Shown here: positions 1 through 7,851 of the stretch, piece after piece
Numbering within the stretch: position 1 is the stretch's first letter
Layout of the letters: every line of letters begins with the position of its first letter
Assembly: GCA_963753195.1 (NCBI GenBank)
Contig: CAVWBH010000001.1
Coordinates: 372,001 to 436,000 of the forward strand
From: Palsa-504 sp963753195
GTDB taxonomy: Bacteria > Actinomycetota > Actinomycetes > Streptosporangiales > Streptosporangiaceae
Length of the DNA stretch: 64,000 bases
Reading direction: 5' to 3'
The notes under the pieces: model-generated
What the model was told of the DNA's origin: nothing
Database searches by the model: none
What the model saw: only the letters and a program-made list of their open reading frames with translations
Position numbers and translations under genes: made by a program

Positions 1-1
1 C

Positions 2-457
2 CTCGGCTGCACCAGGCAGGTGCCTGGCCTGCTGGCCAGCCTCGTCGCCTGCGCCGAGCAGGAGCTGCAGCGCGCCGCCGGGGCATGGCACGCCGAATGG
101 GAGCCGCTGACCGAGCTGCTGCGGCTGGCCGGGTCGGCCGCCAGCTGGACGGCCGAGCTGCTATCCGGGCTCACCGTGGAGGCCGCGCGGATGGCCGCCA
201 ACCTCGCGGCGACCGAGGGGCTGCCCCTCGCCGAGCACGTTACGTCGCTGCTGGCCGGGGTGCTCGGCGGCGCCCAGGCTCACGACCTGGTGGCCGAGGC
301 GGGCCAGCGGGCGGTCAGCGCGGGGCTGCCGCTGCGCGACGTGCTGCTGTCCGTGCCCAAGCTCGAGGGCCGGCTGGCCTCGGCCGGCATCACGCCGGAG
401 CAGATCGAGGCGGCGCTCGAGCCGCCGGCTACCTCGGTGCCGCCGGCGCCTTCGTGA
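2..457 (+). CDS. pcaB: 3-carboxy-cis,cis-muconate cycloisomerase, C-terminal part
   Basis: Only the last ~150 residues are present; the reading frame is open to the left edge of the window, so the start lies outside. The visible part begins with a helix matching the ...GLLASLVACAEQELQRAAGAW segment, followed by HAEW and a helical tail typical of the C-terminal domain of PcaB in the fumarase/adenylosuccinate lyase superfamily. The enzyme cyclises 3-carboxymuconate to 4-carboxymuconolactone in protocatechuate degradation. The catalytic GSSxMPxKxN loop would be upstream and cannot be checked. The identification rests on the C-terminal helices and on the adjacent pcaC, pcaH and pcaG, all on the same strand. 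Confidence 0.85.
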   Translation, partial: LGCTRQVPGLLASLVACAEQELQRAAGAWHAEWEPLTELLRLAGSAASWTAELLSGLTVEAARMAANLAATEGLPLAEHVTSLLAGVLGGAQAHDLVAEAGQRAVSAGLPLRDVLLSVPKLEGRLASAGITPEQIEAALEPPATSVPPAPS

Positions 458-544
458 CCTCTGCCCTGCAGGCCCACCAAGCGCTCGAGGCCCAGCTGGC
501 GCGAGCGGGGCGGTCCGAGGCCCAACGATCCGGAGGGGATGATC

Positions 545-940
545 ATGGATGATGCCGAGCGGGGCCGGCAGGGTATGGCGATCCGGCGGGAGGTGGCGGG
601 AGACGCGTACGTCGATCGCGCGACAGCAGCGGCTACCGCGTTCACCGAGCCGTTCCAGGACTTCATCACCCGCTACGCCTGGGGCGAGATCTGGTCCCGG
701 CCCGGCCTGTCGCGGGCCGAGCGGAGCATCGTCACGCTGGCCGTGCTGGCTGCCCTGGCACACGAAGACGAGCTCGCCCTGCACGTCAGGGCCGCGTTGC
801 GCAACGGCCTGAGCCAGGAGCAGATCCGGGAGGTCCTGCTTCAGGTGGCCGTGTACGCGGGCGTCCCGGCCGCCAATCACGCGTTCAGGGTGGCCGCGCG
901 GACGCTCGCCGAGGCTGCTGAGGACCCGCCAGGCGGGTGA
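545..940 (+). CDS. pcaC: 4-carboxymuconolactone decarboxylase
   Basis: A small (131 aa) CMD/AhpD-like protein that decarboxylates 4-carboxymuconolactone to the enol-lactone, the step after PcaB. The hallmark stretch FITRYAWGEIWSRPGL is followed by SRAERSIVTLAVLAAL and by the helix-rich C-terminus NGLSQEQIREVLLQVAVYAG, all as in stand-alone PcaC. Two ATG codons lie six bases apart; the second (545) sits about six bases from a strong GGAGGGG ribosome site and is preferred over 539. In many actinomycetes PcaC is fused to PcaD as PcaL; here it stands alone and no pcaD is seen in the window. The stop codon lies inside an imperfect tandem repeat. Confidence 0.93.
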   Translation: MDDAERGRQGMAIRREVAGDAYVDRATAAATAFTEPFQDFITRYAWGEIWSRPGLSRAERSIVTLAVLAALAHEDELALHVRAALRNGLSQEQIREVLLQVAVYAGVPAANHAFRVAARTLAEAAEDPPGG

Positions 941-991
941 GCATGTCCGGCGCGTGACCCTGCCCGGCGGGTGAGCATGTCCCGCGAGTGA
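928..991 (+). repeat. Imperfect tandem duplication, period 34 bp, spanning the pcaC stop
   Basis: Two near-identical copies sharing GGCGGGTGAGCATGTCC lie head to tail between pcaC and pcaH. The first copy contains the pcaC stop codon at 938-940. No further copies are seen. It occupies most of the intergenic gap, so it may only be a replication-slippage product. Confidence 0.75.
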
Positions 992-1069
992 ACGTCTGTT
1001 CTTATGGCTATCGCTGCGGCGGTATCGTTTTGTGCTAACCGGGCTGCGCAACCTGCACGGGAGAGAGCT

Positions 1070-1810
1070 ATGACCGCTGAGGTTTCGACGACCGTGTGGA
1101 CCGGCAGCGGCGAGCTCGCCTGGCCGGCGTACGAGCGTCCCTCCGGCGTGCACCCGCCGCTGGACTTCGCCGGGTACCGCTCGACCGCGTTGCGGCACCC
1201 CAAGCGCCCGCTGGCCCTGCTGCCGCACCTGCTCACCGAGGTGACCGGGCCGCTGCTCGGCGACGACCTGATCACCTCCACTGATGCCGACCTGACCAGG
1301 CAGCACGACGGCGAGCCGCAGGGACAGCGGATCATCGTGGCCGGGCGGGTACTGGATTCCGACGGGCGGCCGGTGCCTGACACGCTGATCGAGATCTGGC
1401 AGGCCAATGCGGCCGGGCGATACCGCCACTCGCGCGAGCACCACCCGGCGCCGCTCGACCCGAACTTCGACGGGATCGGGCGGTGTATCACCGACTCAGG
1501 GGGAAGATACCGGTTCGTCACGATTGCGCCGGGTGCCTACCCGTGGGGAAACCACCGCAACGCCTGGCGCCCGGCCCACATCCATTTCTCGCTGTTCGGC
1601 CGGGCGTTCACCCAGCGGCTGGTCACCCAGATGTACTTCCAGGGCGACCCGCTGCTGCCCCTCGACCCGATATACAACTCGGTGCCCGATGAGAACGCCA
1701 GGCAGCGGATGATCGCCGGCCTGGATATGGACCTGACCCAGCCGGAGTGGGCGCTCGGCTACACCTGGGATATCGTGCTGCGCGGCCGGTCCGCGACCGC
1801 GTTCGAATGA
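1070..1810 (+). CDS. pcaH: Protocatechuate 3,4-dioxygenase beta subunit
   Basis: A 246-residue intradiol dioxygenase subunit that, with PcaG, opens the protocatechuate ring to 3-carboxymuconate using non-haem Fe(III). The four iron ligands are visible: Tyr118 (in GRYRH), Tyr157 (in GAYPW), His170 and His172 (in RPAHIHFS). Their spacing of 39, 13 and 2 residues equals that of the characterised Pseudomonas enzyme. The N-terminal PcaH-specific region is present before the dioxygenase core. The ATG at 1070 follows GGGAGAGA; a longer open frame from 1004 has no ribosome site. The stop overlaps the pcaG start (ATGA), so the two subunits are translationally coupled. Confidence 0.96.
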   Translation: MTAEVSTTVWTGSGELAWPAYERPSGVHPPLDFAGYRSTALRHPKRPLALLPHLLTEVTGPLLGDDLITSTDADLTRQHDGEPQGQRIIVAGRVLDSDGRPVPDTLIEIWQANAAGRYRHSREHHPAPLDPNFDGIGRCITDSGGRYRFVTIAPGAYPWGNHRNAWRPAHIHFSLFGRAFTQRLVTQMYFQGDPLLPLDPIYNSVPDENARQRMIAGLDMDLTQPEWALGYTWDIVLRGRSATAFE

Positions 1811-2394
1811 GCGGGGAGCTAGACGTGCCGGGGATAACCCCATCGCAGACCGTCGGGCCCTACTTCGCGATGCGCCTGCCGTGGCCCGAAGGCCCGTACG
1901 TGGTGCCTGAGGGCACTCCTGGCGCTATCACGATCACCGGCCGGATGTACGACGGCGTCGGGCACGTGGTGCCCGACGGGCTGGTCGAGACCTGGCAGGC
2001 CGACCCGGACGGGCGGTTCGCGCACCCGGATGACCCGCGCGGCGCCGTCCCCGGCGGCTACCGGGCCTTCCGCGGCTTCGGCCGGTGCCCGACCGCCCCG
2101 GACGGGTCGTACCGCATCGTCACGCTCAAGCCCGGCCCGCTGCCGGCTCCCGGCGGTGACATCGAGGCGCCGCACCTGGACGTCTCGGTGTTCGCGCGCG
2201 GCCTGCTCGACCGGGTGGTGACCAGGATGTACTTCCCGGACGAGTCGACCGCCAACGCAGCCGACCCGGTACTGGCCGCCATCCGGGAGCCGGCCCGGCG
2301 GGCCACGCTGATCGCCGTGCCCGAACCCGGAGGCGACCTCCGGTTCGACATCTGGCTGCAAGGCGAGCGCGAGACGGTGTTCTTCGACCTCTGA
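1807..2394 (+). CDS. pcaG: Protocatechuate 3,4-dioxygenase alpha subunit
   Basis: A 195-residue intradiol dioxygenase subunit beginning with the PcaG-like segment ITPSQTVGPYFAMRLPW. It has the same beta-fold as PcaH but lacks the Tyr/Tyr/His/His iron site, as expected for the non-catalytic-metal alpha chain (DVSVFARGLLDRVVTRMYF aligns with the PcaH His region but has no His pair). The ATG shares bases with the pcaH stop, giving 1:1 coupled translation. The usual starts upstream at 1747 lie wholly inside pcaH and are not plausible. Confidence 0.95.
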   Translation: MSGELDVPGITPSQTVGPYFAMRLPWPEGPYVVPEGTPGAITITGRMYDGVGHVVPDGLVETWQADPDGRFAHPDDPRGAVPGGYRAFRGFGRCPTAPDGSYRIVTLKPGPLPAPGGDIEAPHLDVSVFARGLLDRVVTRMYFPDESTANAADPVLAAIREPARRATLIAVPEPGGDLRFDIWLQGERETVFFDL

Positions 2395-2423
2395 GCCCGG
2401 CCGACCAAGCTCTTCCCCTTAGG

Positions 2424-2452
2424 CCCAGCCGTCCCTTTCCCCGTAGGCTGGG
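2424..2452 (+). terminator. Hairpin after pcaG, possible terminator
   Basis: CCCAGCC at 2424-2430 pairs with GGCTGGG at 2446-2452 across a 15-base loop rich in pyrimidines. It lies between the pcaG stop and the esterase ribosome site. There is no U-tract, as is usual in actinobacteria, so termination is a guess from position. Confidence 0.4.
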
Positions 2453-2479
2453 GCATCCGTTTCCGGAGAAAGGAGCGCC

Positions 2480-3508
2480 GTGCTGCCCTGGTCCGCCGAC
2501 CTCGTCGGCCGTATGGACGAGCGCGTCATCAGCAGCGAGCTGCTACGCGGGAACCCGCTCGATGACCCGCATGAGCGGCCGTTGCTCGTCTACCTGCCGC
2601 CAGGCTACGACGATGACCCGGACCGCAGGTACCCCGCCGTGTACGTGATCCAGGGCTACTCCGGGAACGTGGCCATGTGGCGTAACCGGTCGGCCTTCCG
2701 GGTGCCCTTCCCCGAAGCGGCCGACGCGGTGTTCGCCGGCGGGCAGGCGCCGCCGGCCATCGTGGTGTTCGTCGACGCGTGGACCCGGTACGGCGGCAGC
2801 CAGTTCGTGGACTCGCCGGGCACCGGCCGCTATCACTCCTACCTGTGCGATGAGATCGTGCCGTGGGTGGACGCGCAGTACCGGTCGCTCCCGGACGCGG
2901 CCCACCGGGCCATCATGGGCAAGTCGAGCGGCGGGTTCGGCGCGATGATCACCCCGATGCTCCGGCCCGACCTGTTTGGCGCCCTGGCCACCCACGCCGG
3001 CGATGCGCTGTACGAATACAGCTACCTGTCGGAGTTCGCGGCCGCTGTCCGGCACCTGCGCCGTTACGACGGAGACATCTGGCGCTGGTGGCGTGAGTTC
3101 ACCTCCCGGGTGGCCTTCACCAGGGAGGAGGACATTTCCCTGCTCATGGTGCTCGGCGTGGCGGCGTGTTTCTCCGCTCACCCCGGCGGTACGGTCGACC
3201 TGCCGTTCGACCCGGTGACCGGGGTGCTGCGCCCGGCCGTCTGGCAGCGATGGCTGGACTGGGACCCGGTCCGGATGGTGCGCGCGCATGCGGAGGCGTT
3301 GCAGGGGCTGCGCGCAATCTGGATCGACGCCGGGGTGAGAGACGAGTATCAGCTCGACCTCGGCGCCGAGGCATTCCGGGCTGCGCTGCGGGACGTCGGC
3401 GTCCGCGATGAACTGGTGCACTTCGAGCTCTTCGATGCCGGGCACATGGGGATCGATTATCGTTACCCGATGTCGCTGGCCTGGCTTTGCGAGCAGATGG
3501 CTAAGTAG
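2480..3508 (+). CDS. Esterase-family alpha/beta hydrolase (PF00756 type)
   Basis: A 342-residue enzyme resembling the esterase D/enterochelin esterase family. Visible landmarks are the LLVYLPPGYDDDPDRRYP entry strand, the WTRYGGSQFVDSPGTGRY segment preceding YLCDEIVPWVD, the nucleophile elbow GKSSGGFG (Ser in GxSxG), and the late FDAGHMGIDYRYP segment holding the probable catalytic His. No signal peptide is seen, so it is likely cytoplasmic. The GTG start at 2480 follows AAAGGAG. It lies 85 bp after pcaG behind a hairpin, so it may be a separate unit. It is not the PcaD enol-lactonase, which is a shorter protein of a different subfamily. Substrate unknown. Confidence 0.85.
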   Translation: MLPWSADLVGRMDERVISSELLRGNPLDDPHERPLLVYLPPGYDDDPDRRYPAVYVIQGYSGNVAMWRNRSAFRVPFPEAADAVFAGGQAPPAIVVFVDAWTRYGGSQFVDSPGTGRYHSYLCDEIVPWVDAQYRSLPDAAHRAIMGKSSGGFGAMITPMLRPDLFGALATHAGDALYEYSYLSEFAAAVRHLRRYDGDIWRWWREFTSRVAFTREEDISLLMVLGVAACFSAHPGGTVDLPFDPVTGVLRPAVWQRWLDWDPVRMVRAHAEALQGLRAIWIDAGVRDEYQLDLGAEAFRAALRDVGVRDELVHFELFDAGHMGIDYRYPMSLAWLCEQMAK

Positions 3509-3944
3509 ATTCTAGGCGCGTTTCCGCTGGTAGAAAGCCGGAGTGGCACGGCCGGGGCCGGTTTGTCGACGGCGGCCGGGCTGCTGTGGGGGACCCCGGA
3601 TGGACGCGGGGGACTGCCTCACCCGTGCCCCCGCCATCGCCACCGGCTGCTCGTACCCGAGGTGGATTCAGCTGGATTCAGGGGCTTGTCCAGGACCCGG
3701 GGTATGTGTGCTTATGCTGGCTTATCGTCATAATTGGCTATCCCTCCCGCAGCTTTAAAGGGCCATTTACCATCGCAGGATAGGACCTTCTTCTCTGATA
3801 CCCGTTGATAGCCTCGCCCATTATCAAGGTAGAACAAATGGGGCGGGTGTAGTCGCTTATGCCCGATCATATGCCCGCTGGTCTTTGATCACAGGGTAGG
3901 ACCCAGGCCTGAGCGGCCCCGCCGGGTCTGAGGGATAGATCAAC
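3509..3944. other. Intergenic, no gene recognised
   Basis: This 436-bp stretch has short open frames with no recognisable protein. The part from about 3700 is richer in A+T than the surrounding coding DNA and contains a weak stem (CGCCCATT at 3815-3822 with its bulged complement at 3837-3845). It may hold the promoter of the decayed peptidase that follows. No riboswitch was recognised. Confidence 0.4.
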
Positions 3945-4340
3945 ATGAGCATTAAGACGATTTGCACCGGAATCGGCGCGCCCTGGCCCTGCTCGGCGGC
4001 CTTGCTGCCAGCGGTACCGCCGCGACGGCCAGGCACCAGCGGGCCGCTGCTGCTGGCCGGCCCTGGCTCGACCGCTGGTCAACTTCACAGCCTTAACTGG
4101 GCCGGATACGCGGCCCTGGGCGGCGGCACTTCTGCCTCTGCCAACTGGGTGGTCCCGTCCGTGCACGGGTCCTACGGCTACTCGGCAGGAACTGGGAGTA
4201 CGCGCAGACATGGGTTGACCCGTCCGGCACGAACTCCTCGGCAGAAGTGATCGCAGAAGCTCCGAGCCTCGCCAGCACCGGGAACCTCCTGCCGCTGGCC
4301 AACTTCGGAAGCGAGCACTTCACCAGCGTGCATATCTTCG
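3945..4340 (+). pseudogene. Remnant of a G1/A4 (eqolisin-type) secreted peptidase
   Basis: Pieces of one actinobacterial Peptidase_A4 protein are spread over two frames. The start MSIKTICTGIG follows GAGGGAT. The signal-peptide core RALALLGGLAASGTAATA is in the +1 frame. The reading then returns to LNWAGYAALGGGTSASANWVVPSV, the conserved first strands of the mature enzyme. About 60 bases later, in another frame, comes WVDPSGTNSSAEVIAEAPS followed by LLPLANFGSEHFTS, which is the C-terminal core. The middle of the domain, including the catalytic Gln and most likely the Glu region, is missing. At least two frame changes plus an internal deletion make this a pseudogene, not a sequencing slip. Confidence 0.75.
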
Positions 4341-4714
4341 CCCAGGGCGCTCCTGCCCATGCCATAAGAAAAGCACCCTCCGCTCGGGCGGTTTCCATGA
4401 TAATGGCCAGGAATGGCCGAATGCGGTCCAAGACTGGCCATGATCATGGTCGACGCCCGTTATGCCTCAATGTTAAGTTGAAGCATAACGGGACATAATC
4501 GGCGTCGCAGTTAAGCAGCAGGCAGCGGCGGGCGGCTATGCCACGCCAGGCCGCCCTCCGCCCTCCGCGCTGCCGCGTCCTGGCGTCCGTCCCGCCCCTC
4601 ATCGCCTCATCGGCCTGGCCAGTGGCCGCTGACGGCGCCGCTTGAACTGCGGGCCAACCCAACCTGCCACGGCACTAGTTTTCCGGGGCGGCTACGAACC
4701 TGACGTTCGCGGCA
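4341..4714. other. Intergenic between peptidase remnant and DUF1707 gene
   Basis: No protein is recognised here. The only clear structure is a long inverted repeat at 4456-4492 described separately. The remainder (4510-4710) is GC-rich filler with no recognisable open frame product. Confidence 0.4.
4456..4492. repeat. Long inverted repeat (stem-loop)
   Basis: CCCGTTATGC at 4456-4465 and GCATAACGGG at 4483-4492 are perfect complements. After one mismatch the stem continues with TCAA/TTGA around a 7-base loop TGTTAAG. The pair GACGCC (4452-4457) and GGCGTC (4501-4506) flanks it. Its lower GC content stands out. It could be the terminator of the lost peptidase gene, an operator, or the trace of a mobile element end. 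Confidence 0.6.
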
Positions 4715-5362
4715 TCAGTCCCTGTCCGACCCGACGTACGGCCCTGGCCTGCGCAGCACCCACTGCCAGAACGTCCTGTGCGGCGACCGTACCACCAGGT
4801 GGCCGCCACGGGCCGTGCCTGACACCTCGATCTTCAGGCTTACGGGTTCCTTCCAGCCGTGTTCCGGCCGCACCTTGACCCGTCCGCCACGCACCGCCAC
4901 GTCATCGGCGTCAACCTCGATGCCCGGCCTCGTCACCAGGACGAGCCGCCCGCCCCGGACCTCTGCCTGGATATGCAGCGTCGGACTGGTGATCACGGCG
5001 TCGGTGAAGTCGAGCTTCACGGTCCCGCCGACAGCGCGTATCTCCATCCGCTGCGGGACTATCCACCGGCCGCGCCGCGTGGCATTCCCGCCCTCGTAGT
5101 CGAGCCGGACGACGTCTTTAGCCTGGGCTGCGATCCCGCCCGCCTCGGGCAGGTCAGCCGTCAGCGCCGCCAGTTCTCCGCCCGTGCGGGCCGTCAGGGC
5201 CGCGCTCAGACGCTCGTCAAGCTCGGCCGCAGTCAGCCGCCCGTCGCCAGCCGCAACACGGAGCCTCTCCACCGCCCGGTCCCGGTCATCATCGGAGGCC
5301 CGCAGCTCAGGCTTACCGCCAGCACCGGGACCAGCGGCCGCAGGAAGACCATCGCCCGTCAT
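4715..5362 (-). CDS. DUF1707 domain protein with C-terminal beta-rich domain
   Basis: A 215-residue protein. Residues ~20-75 form the actinobacterial DUF1707 domain (ELRASDDDRDRAVERLR...GRLTAAELDERLSAALTART...LAALTADLP). This is followed by a beta-strand-rich domain (LDYEGGNATRRGRWIVPQRM ... VKLDFTDAVI ... VRGGRVKV) resembling the adhesin-like DUF4097/DUF2154 fold. No transmembrane segment is visible, so it is probably cytoplasmic or peripheral. The ATG at 5362 follows GAAGGA; a longer open frame to 5572 encodes unlike, low-complexity sequence and is rejected. Function unknown; such proteins are often linked with envelope or stress regulation. Confidence 0.85.
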   Translation of the reverse strand: MTGDGLPAAAGPGAGGKPELRASDDDRDRAVERLRVAAGDGRLTAAELDERLSAALTARTGGELAALTADLPEAGGIAAQAKDVVRLDYEGGNATRRGRWIVPQRMEIRAVGGTVKLDFTDAVITSPTLHIQAEVRGGRLVLVTRPGIEVDADDVAVRGGRVKVRPEHGWKEPVSLKIEVSGTARGGHLVVRSPHRTFWQWVLRRPGPYVGSDRD

Positions 5363-5768
5363 GGGCACATCCTTCAAGACATCACATGGACCCGCAACCG
5401 TCGGACAGGGCCGATCCCTCGACCAGATGAGGGCCCGGCGCGGGATCGAAGGCGCCGGCCTGCCGCTGGTGCCCCTCGCGGTCCCGGTACAGTCCGAGCC
5501 ATCTTCGGTCCCGTTGCCTGGCGCTAGCCAGTAAAGCCCCTCGTAACTTGCCGACCGTTCCGCCTCCTTCACCTGCGCTTGTCAACGACAACCGGGTAAC
5601 TTTGGGCGCTGGGGCTGGTCAGAAGTCACTGTGACCAGGGCCTGCCGGTGCTGCGTGTTGACCGGTCAAGTAGCGGCTAAGTAGCCGCCGGGCAGCCCGG
5701 CGGTCTGGTACGTTTCCGGCGTATCGGAACGGGTCAGGCCTATTGCCACTGTTGATTGGAGAGACGTT
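5363..5768. other. Divergent intergenic region before the lipoprotein pair
   Basis: A 406-bp region between the DUF1707 gene (minus strand) and the first lipoprotein (plus strand), so it must hold both promoters. Near the plus-strand gene an imperfect inverted repeat CGTTTCCG...CGGAACG lies at 5711-5731, and GGAGAG at 5758-5763 is the lipoprotein ribosome site. No coding sequence was recognised. Confidence 0.45.
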
Positions 5769-6293
5769 ATGCGCAAGAGCGGCTGGGCGGTAGCTGCCGG
5801 GCTGGGAACGCTGGCACTGCTGCTGACCGCCTGCGGGGGGTCCTCGTCGTCGTCGTCGTCCTCGTCGCCGGCTAGCTCGAGTTCGACCCCGAAGGCTGGC
5901 GGCCAGCCGTCGGCCGCGGTGGGCCTTCCTTCGCCCGGCACGCAGGTCCTGATCGTGCAGCGGTCCAACCTTGGCTGGGTGCTGGCCAAGGCTGACGGCA
6001 CGGTGGTGTACACCTACGGGAACGACTCCAAGGGCGGCACGCCGACCTGCACCGGCTCCTGCGCGGCGGTCTGGCCCGCGGTGACCGGCCTGCCCATGGT
6101 GGGCCCGGCCGATACCCTTCCCAGCCCTCTCGGCACGGTCACCATGGCCAACGGCGCCAAGCAGATCACCTATAACGGCTACCCCCTGTACACCTTGAAG
6201 GGCGCCGGAGCGTTGAGCACCAAGGGCAACGGTCTCGAGGGGAAGTGGCACGTGATCAAGCTCTCGGCGAGCAACGTCTCGACCACCGGCTGA
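5769..6293 (+). CDS. Secreted lipoprotein, Lipoprotein_15 (PF03640) type
   Basis: A 174-residue lipoprotein. The first 22 residues form a lipoprotein signal ending at LLLTACGG, then a serine-rich linker that would span the wall. The mature domain carries two repeats of the PF03640 pattern: VQRSNLGWVLAKADGTVVYTY with the CTGSCAAVWPAVTG motif, and ITYNGYPLYTLKG with KWHVIKLSA. The Cys pair in CTGSC is typical of the family. The function of the family is unknown. ATG at 5769 follows GGAGAG. The next gene is a paralogue 57 bp downstream on the same strand, so the two look like a tandem duplication in one transcript. Confidence 0.9.
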   Translation: MRKSGWAVAAGLGTLALLLTACGGSSSSSSSSSPASSSSTPKAGGQPSAAVGLPSPGTQVLIVQRSNLGWVLAKADGTVVYTYGNDSKGGTPTCTGSCAAVWPAVTGLPMVGPADTLPSPLGTVTMANGAKQITYNGYPLYTLKGAGALSTKGNGLEGKWHVIKLSASNVSTTG

Positions 6294-6350
6294 CCATTCC
6301 GGCCGAACCCTTCTCGGCCCGGTGCCGGGCCGCTTTTAGGAGAGAGGCGT

Positions 6351-6971
6351 ATGCGTAACAGCGGGTGGGCGGTAGCGGGCGGGGTCGGCTCGCTACTACT
6401 GCTGCTAGCCGGGTGCGGGTCGTCCAGTTCGAGCTCGGCCGCCGACAGCGCAGTGCAGAGTACGGCCTCATCGTCGGCCTCCGTTTCCGGGCCGTCCACG
6501 TCCGCCTCGTCATCCTCGGCCCGCTCGACGGCCAGCGCCAAGCCGAAGTCCTCGGGCTCGTCGGCCAAGCAGACCGCCCAGGCCCGGCCCAGCAGCAACG
6601 CGGATGTGACGTTCCCGCCGATCGGCACGACCGTGCTCATCGTCCAGCGCTCCGCCATCGGGTGGGTGATGGCCAGGGCCGACGGCTACGTCGTCTACAC
6701 CTACGCCAGGGACACCAAGGGCGGGCCGCCGACCTGCACCGGATCCTGCGCCTCGGCGTGGGCTCCGGTCACCGGCATGCCCAAGGCCGGCCCCGCCGAC
6801 ACCTTCCCCGGCACGTTCGCCGTGGTCACGGGGACCGGCGGGGCGAAAGTGATCACCTACGATGGCTACCCGCTGTACACCTCCGTCGGCGCGCCGCCGC
6901 TGAGCACCAAAGGCAACGGCGCCGGCGGGCAGTGGCATGTGATCAAGCTCTCCGCGGGCGACATCTCCTAG
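6351..6971 (+). CDS. Secreted lipoprotein, Lipoprotein_15 type, paralogue of upstream gene
   Basis: A 206-residue paralogue of the preceding lipoprotein: same start MRNSGWAVAGG, lipobox LLLAGCGS, a much longer Ser/Ala/Thr linker (about residues 25-85), and the same mature domain (VLIVQRSAIGWVMARADGYV, CTGSCASAWAPVTG, ITYDGYPLYT, QWHVIKLSAGD). The ribosome site AGGAGAG is near 6340. Conservation is high in the mature domain and the main difference is linker length, suggesting duplication followed by linker expansion. Anchored outside the membrane; function unknown. Confidence 0.9.
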   Translation: MRNSGWAVAGGVGSLLLLLAGCGSSSSSSAADSAVQSTASSSASVSGPSTSASSSSARSTASAKPKSSGSSAKQTAQARPSSNADVTFPPIGTTVLIVQRSAIGWVMARADGYVVYTYARDTKGGPPTCTGSCASAWAPVTGMPKAGPADTFPGTFAVVTGTGGAKVITYDGYPLYTSVGAPPLSTKGNGAGGQWHVIKLSAGDIS

Positions 6972-6981
6972 ATCCGCGGTA

Positions 6982-7806
6982 CTAAGGAGTCCCTGGCCGA
7001 CCCGGCTTGCGCGCCACCACGACGCAGTAGTACGACTCGGCCGCGTTGGCCGGCACCTCGTCGCCGGGATCCGGCCGCCACAGCGGGGGCCAGGTCAACC
7101 CGGGCTCCACCACCTCCAGGCCCGATACCAGCTGCAGGATCGCGGCGCGGGTGCGGACGTGGGCGTGTTCGGTTGTCTCGTCGAAGACCCGCTCCACGTC
7201 ACGGACCTGCGGGACCTCATCGGGGGTGGCGTGCGAGATCGCGACGTGACTGCCGCCCGGGAACCGGGCCAGGAGCCGGGTGATGAGCCCGGCCGGATCC
7301 TCATCGTCGGACACGAAGTGCATGATGGACAGGAGCAAGAACGCCGTCGGCTGGCTGAAGTCGATCAGGCTCCGCAGCAACGGGTCGGCCAGGATCTCAT
7401 CCGGCTTGAGCAGGTCCTGATCGATGATCGCGGTATTAGGCACGTTATGCAGCATGTCCCGCGCGTGCACCAGGACTATCGGGTCGTGATCGACGTAGAC
7501 CACCCGGGCCGCAGCGCTGGCCTCCAGGGCGACTTCATGGGTATTGCCTGCCGTGGGCAGCCCGGCACCGATGTCGACGATCTGCCGGATCCCGGCCTCG
7601 AGGATCAGGTAGCGGACGACCCGGCGCAGGAAGGCCCGGTTCCACCGCACCGCGAGCCGGGCGTTCGGCAGCTGCGCGATCATCGACTCGGCGGCCGCCC
7701 GGTCCGCCGGGTAGTTGTCCTTGCCGCCGAGCAGGTAGTCGTAGATTCGTGCCGCGCTGGGAATGTCGGGCCTGAAGGTGGTCCGCCAGACACCGTCGTC
7801 AGTCAC
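6982..7806 (-). CDS. PF04672 SAM-dependent methyltransferase
   Basis: A 274-residue member of the actinobacteria-specific S-adenosyl methyltransferase family. Diagnostic segments are the opening PSAARIYDYLLGGKDNYPAD, WNRAFLRRVVRYL, the SAM-binding IVDIGAGLPTAGNTHEVA, VVYVDHDPIVLVHAR, and LLLSIMHFVSDDEDP. The family usually methylates small molecules or is associated with regulatory clusters; no substrate is known here. It is convergent with the lipoprotein gene (10 bp between stops). The DUF4118 gene lies upstream on the same strand with a 45-bp gap. Confidence 0.93.
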   Translation of the reverse strand: MTDDGVWRTTFRPDIPSAARIYDYLLGGKDNYPADRAAAESMIAQLPNARLAVRWNRAFLRRVVRYLILEAGIRQIVDIGAGLPTAGNTHEVALEASAAARVVYVDHDPIVLVHARDMLHNVPNTAIIDQDLLKPDEILADPLLRSLIDFSQPTAFLLLSIMHFVSDDEDPAGLITRLLARFPGGSHVAISHATPDEVPQVRDVERVFDETTEHAHVRTRAAILQLVSGLEVVEPGLTWPPLWRPDPGDEVPANAAESYYCVVVARKPGRPGTP

Positions 7807-7851
7807 TCAGGCCCCCTTGGCCATCGGCTGCCCGCTCGCGATCGGCCAATC

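Noticed and set aside
2480..3508. Esterase as PcaD (enol-lactone hydrolase) of the pca pathway
   Set aside because: It is of the PF00756 type and longer than PcaD, and lacks PcaD-like sequence around the elbow.
4444..4662. Short minus-strand ORF over the inverted repeat
   Set aside because: Low-complexity Arg/Ala product with no ribosome site; it crosses the stem-loop.
5726..5753. ECF-type promoter (GGAAC and GTT) before the first lipoprotein
   Set aside because: The spacer is about 20 bp, longer than the usual 16-17, and no second element is convincing.
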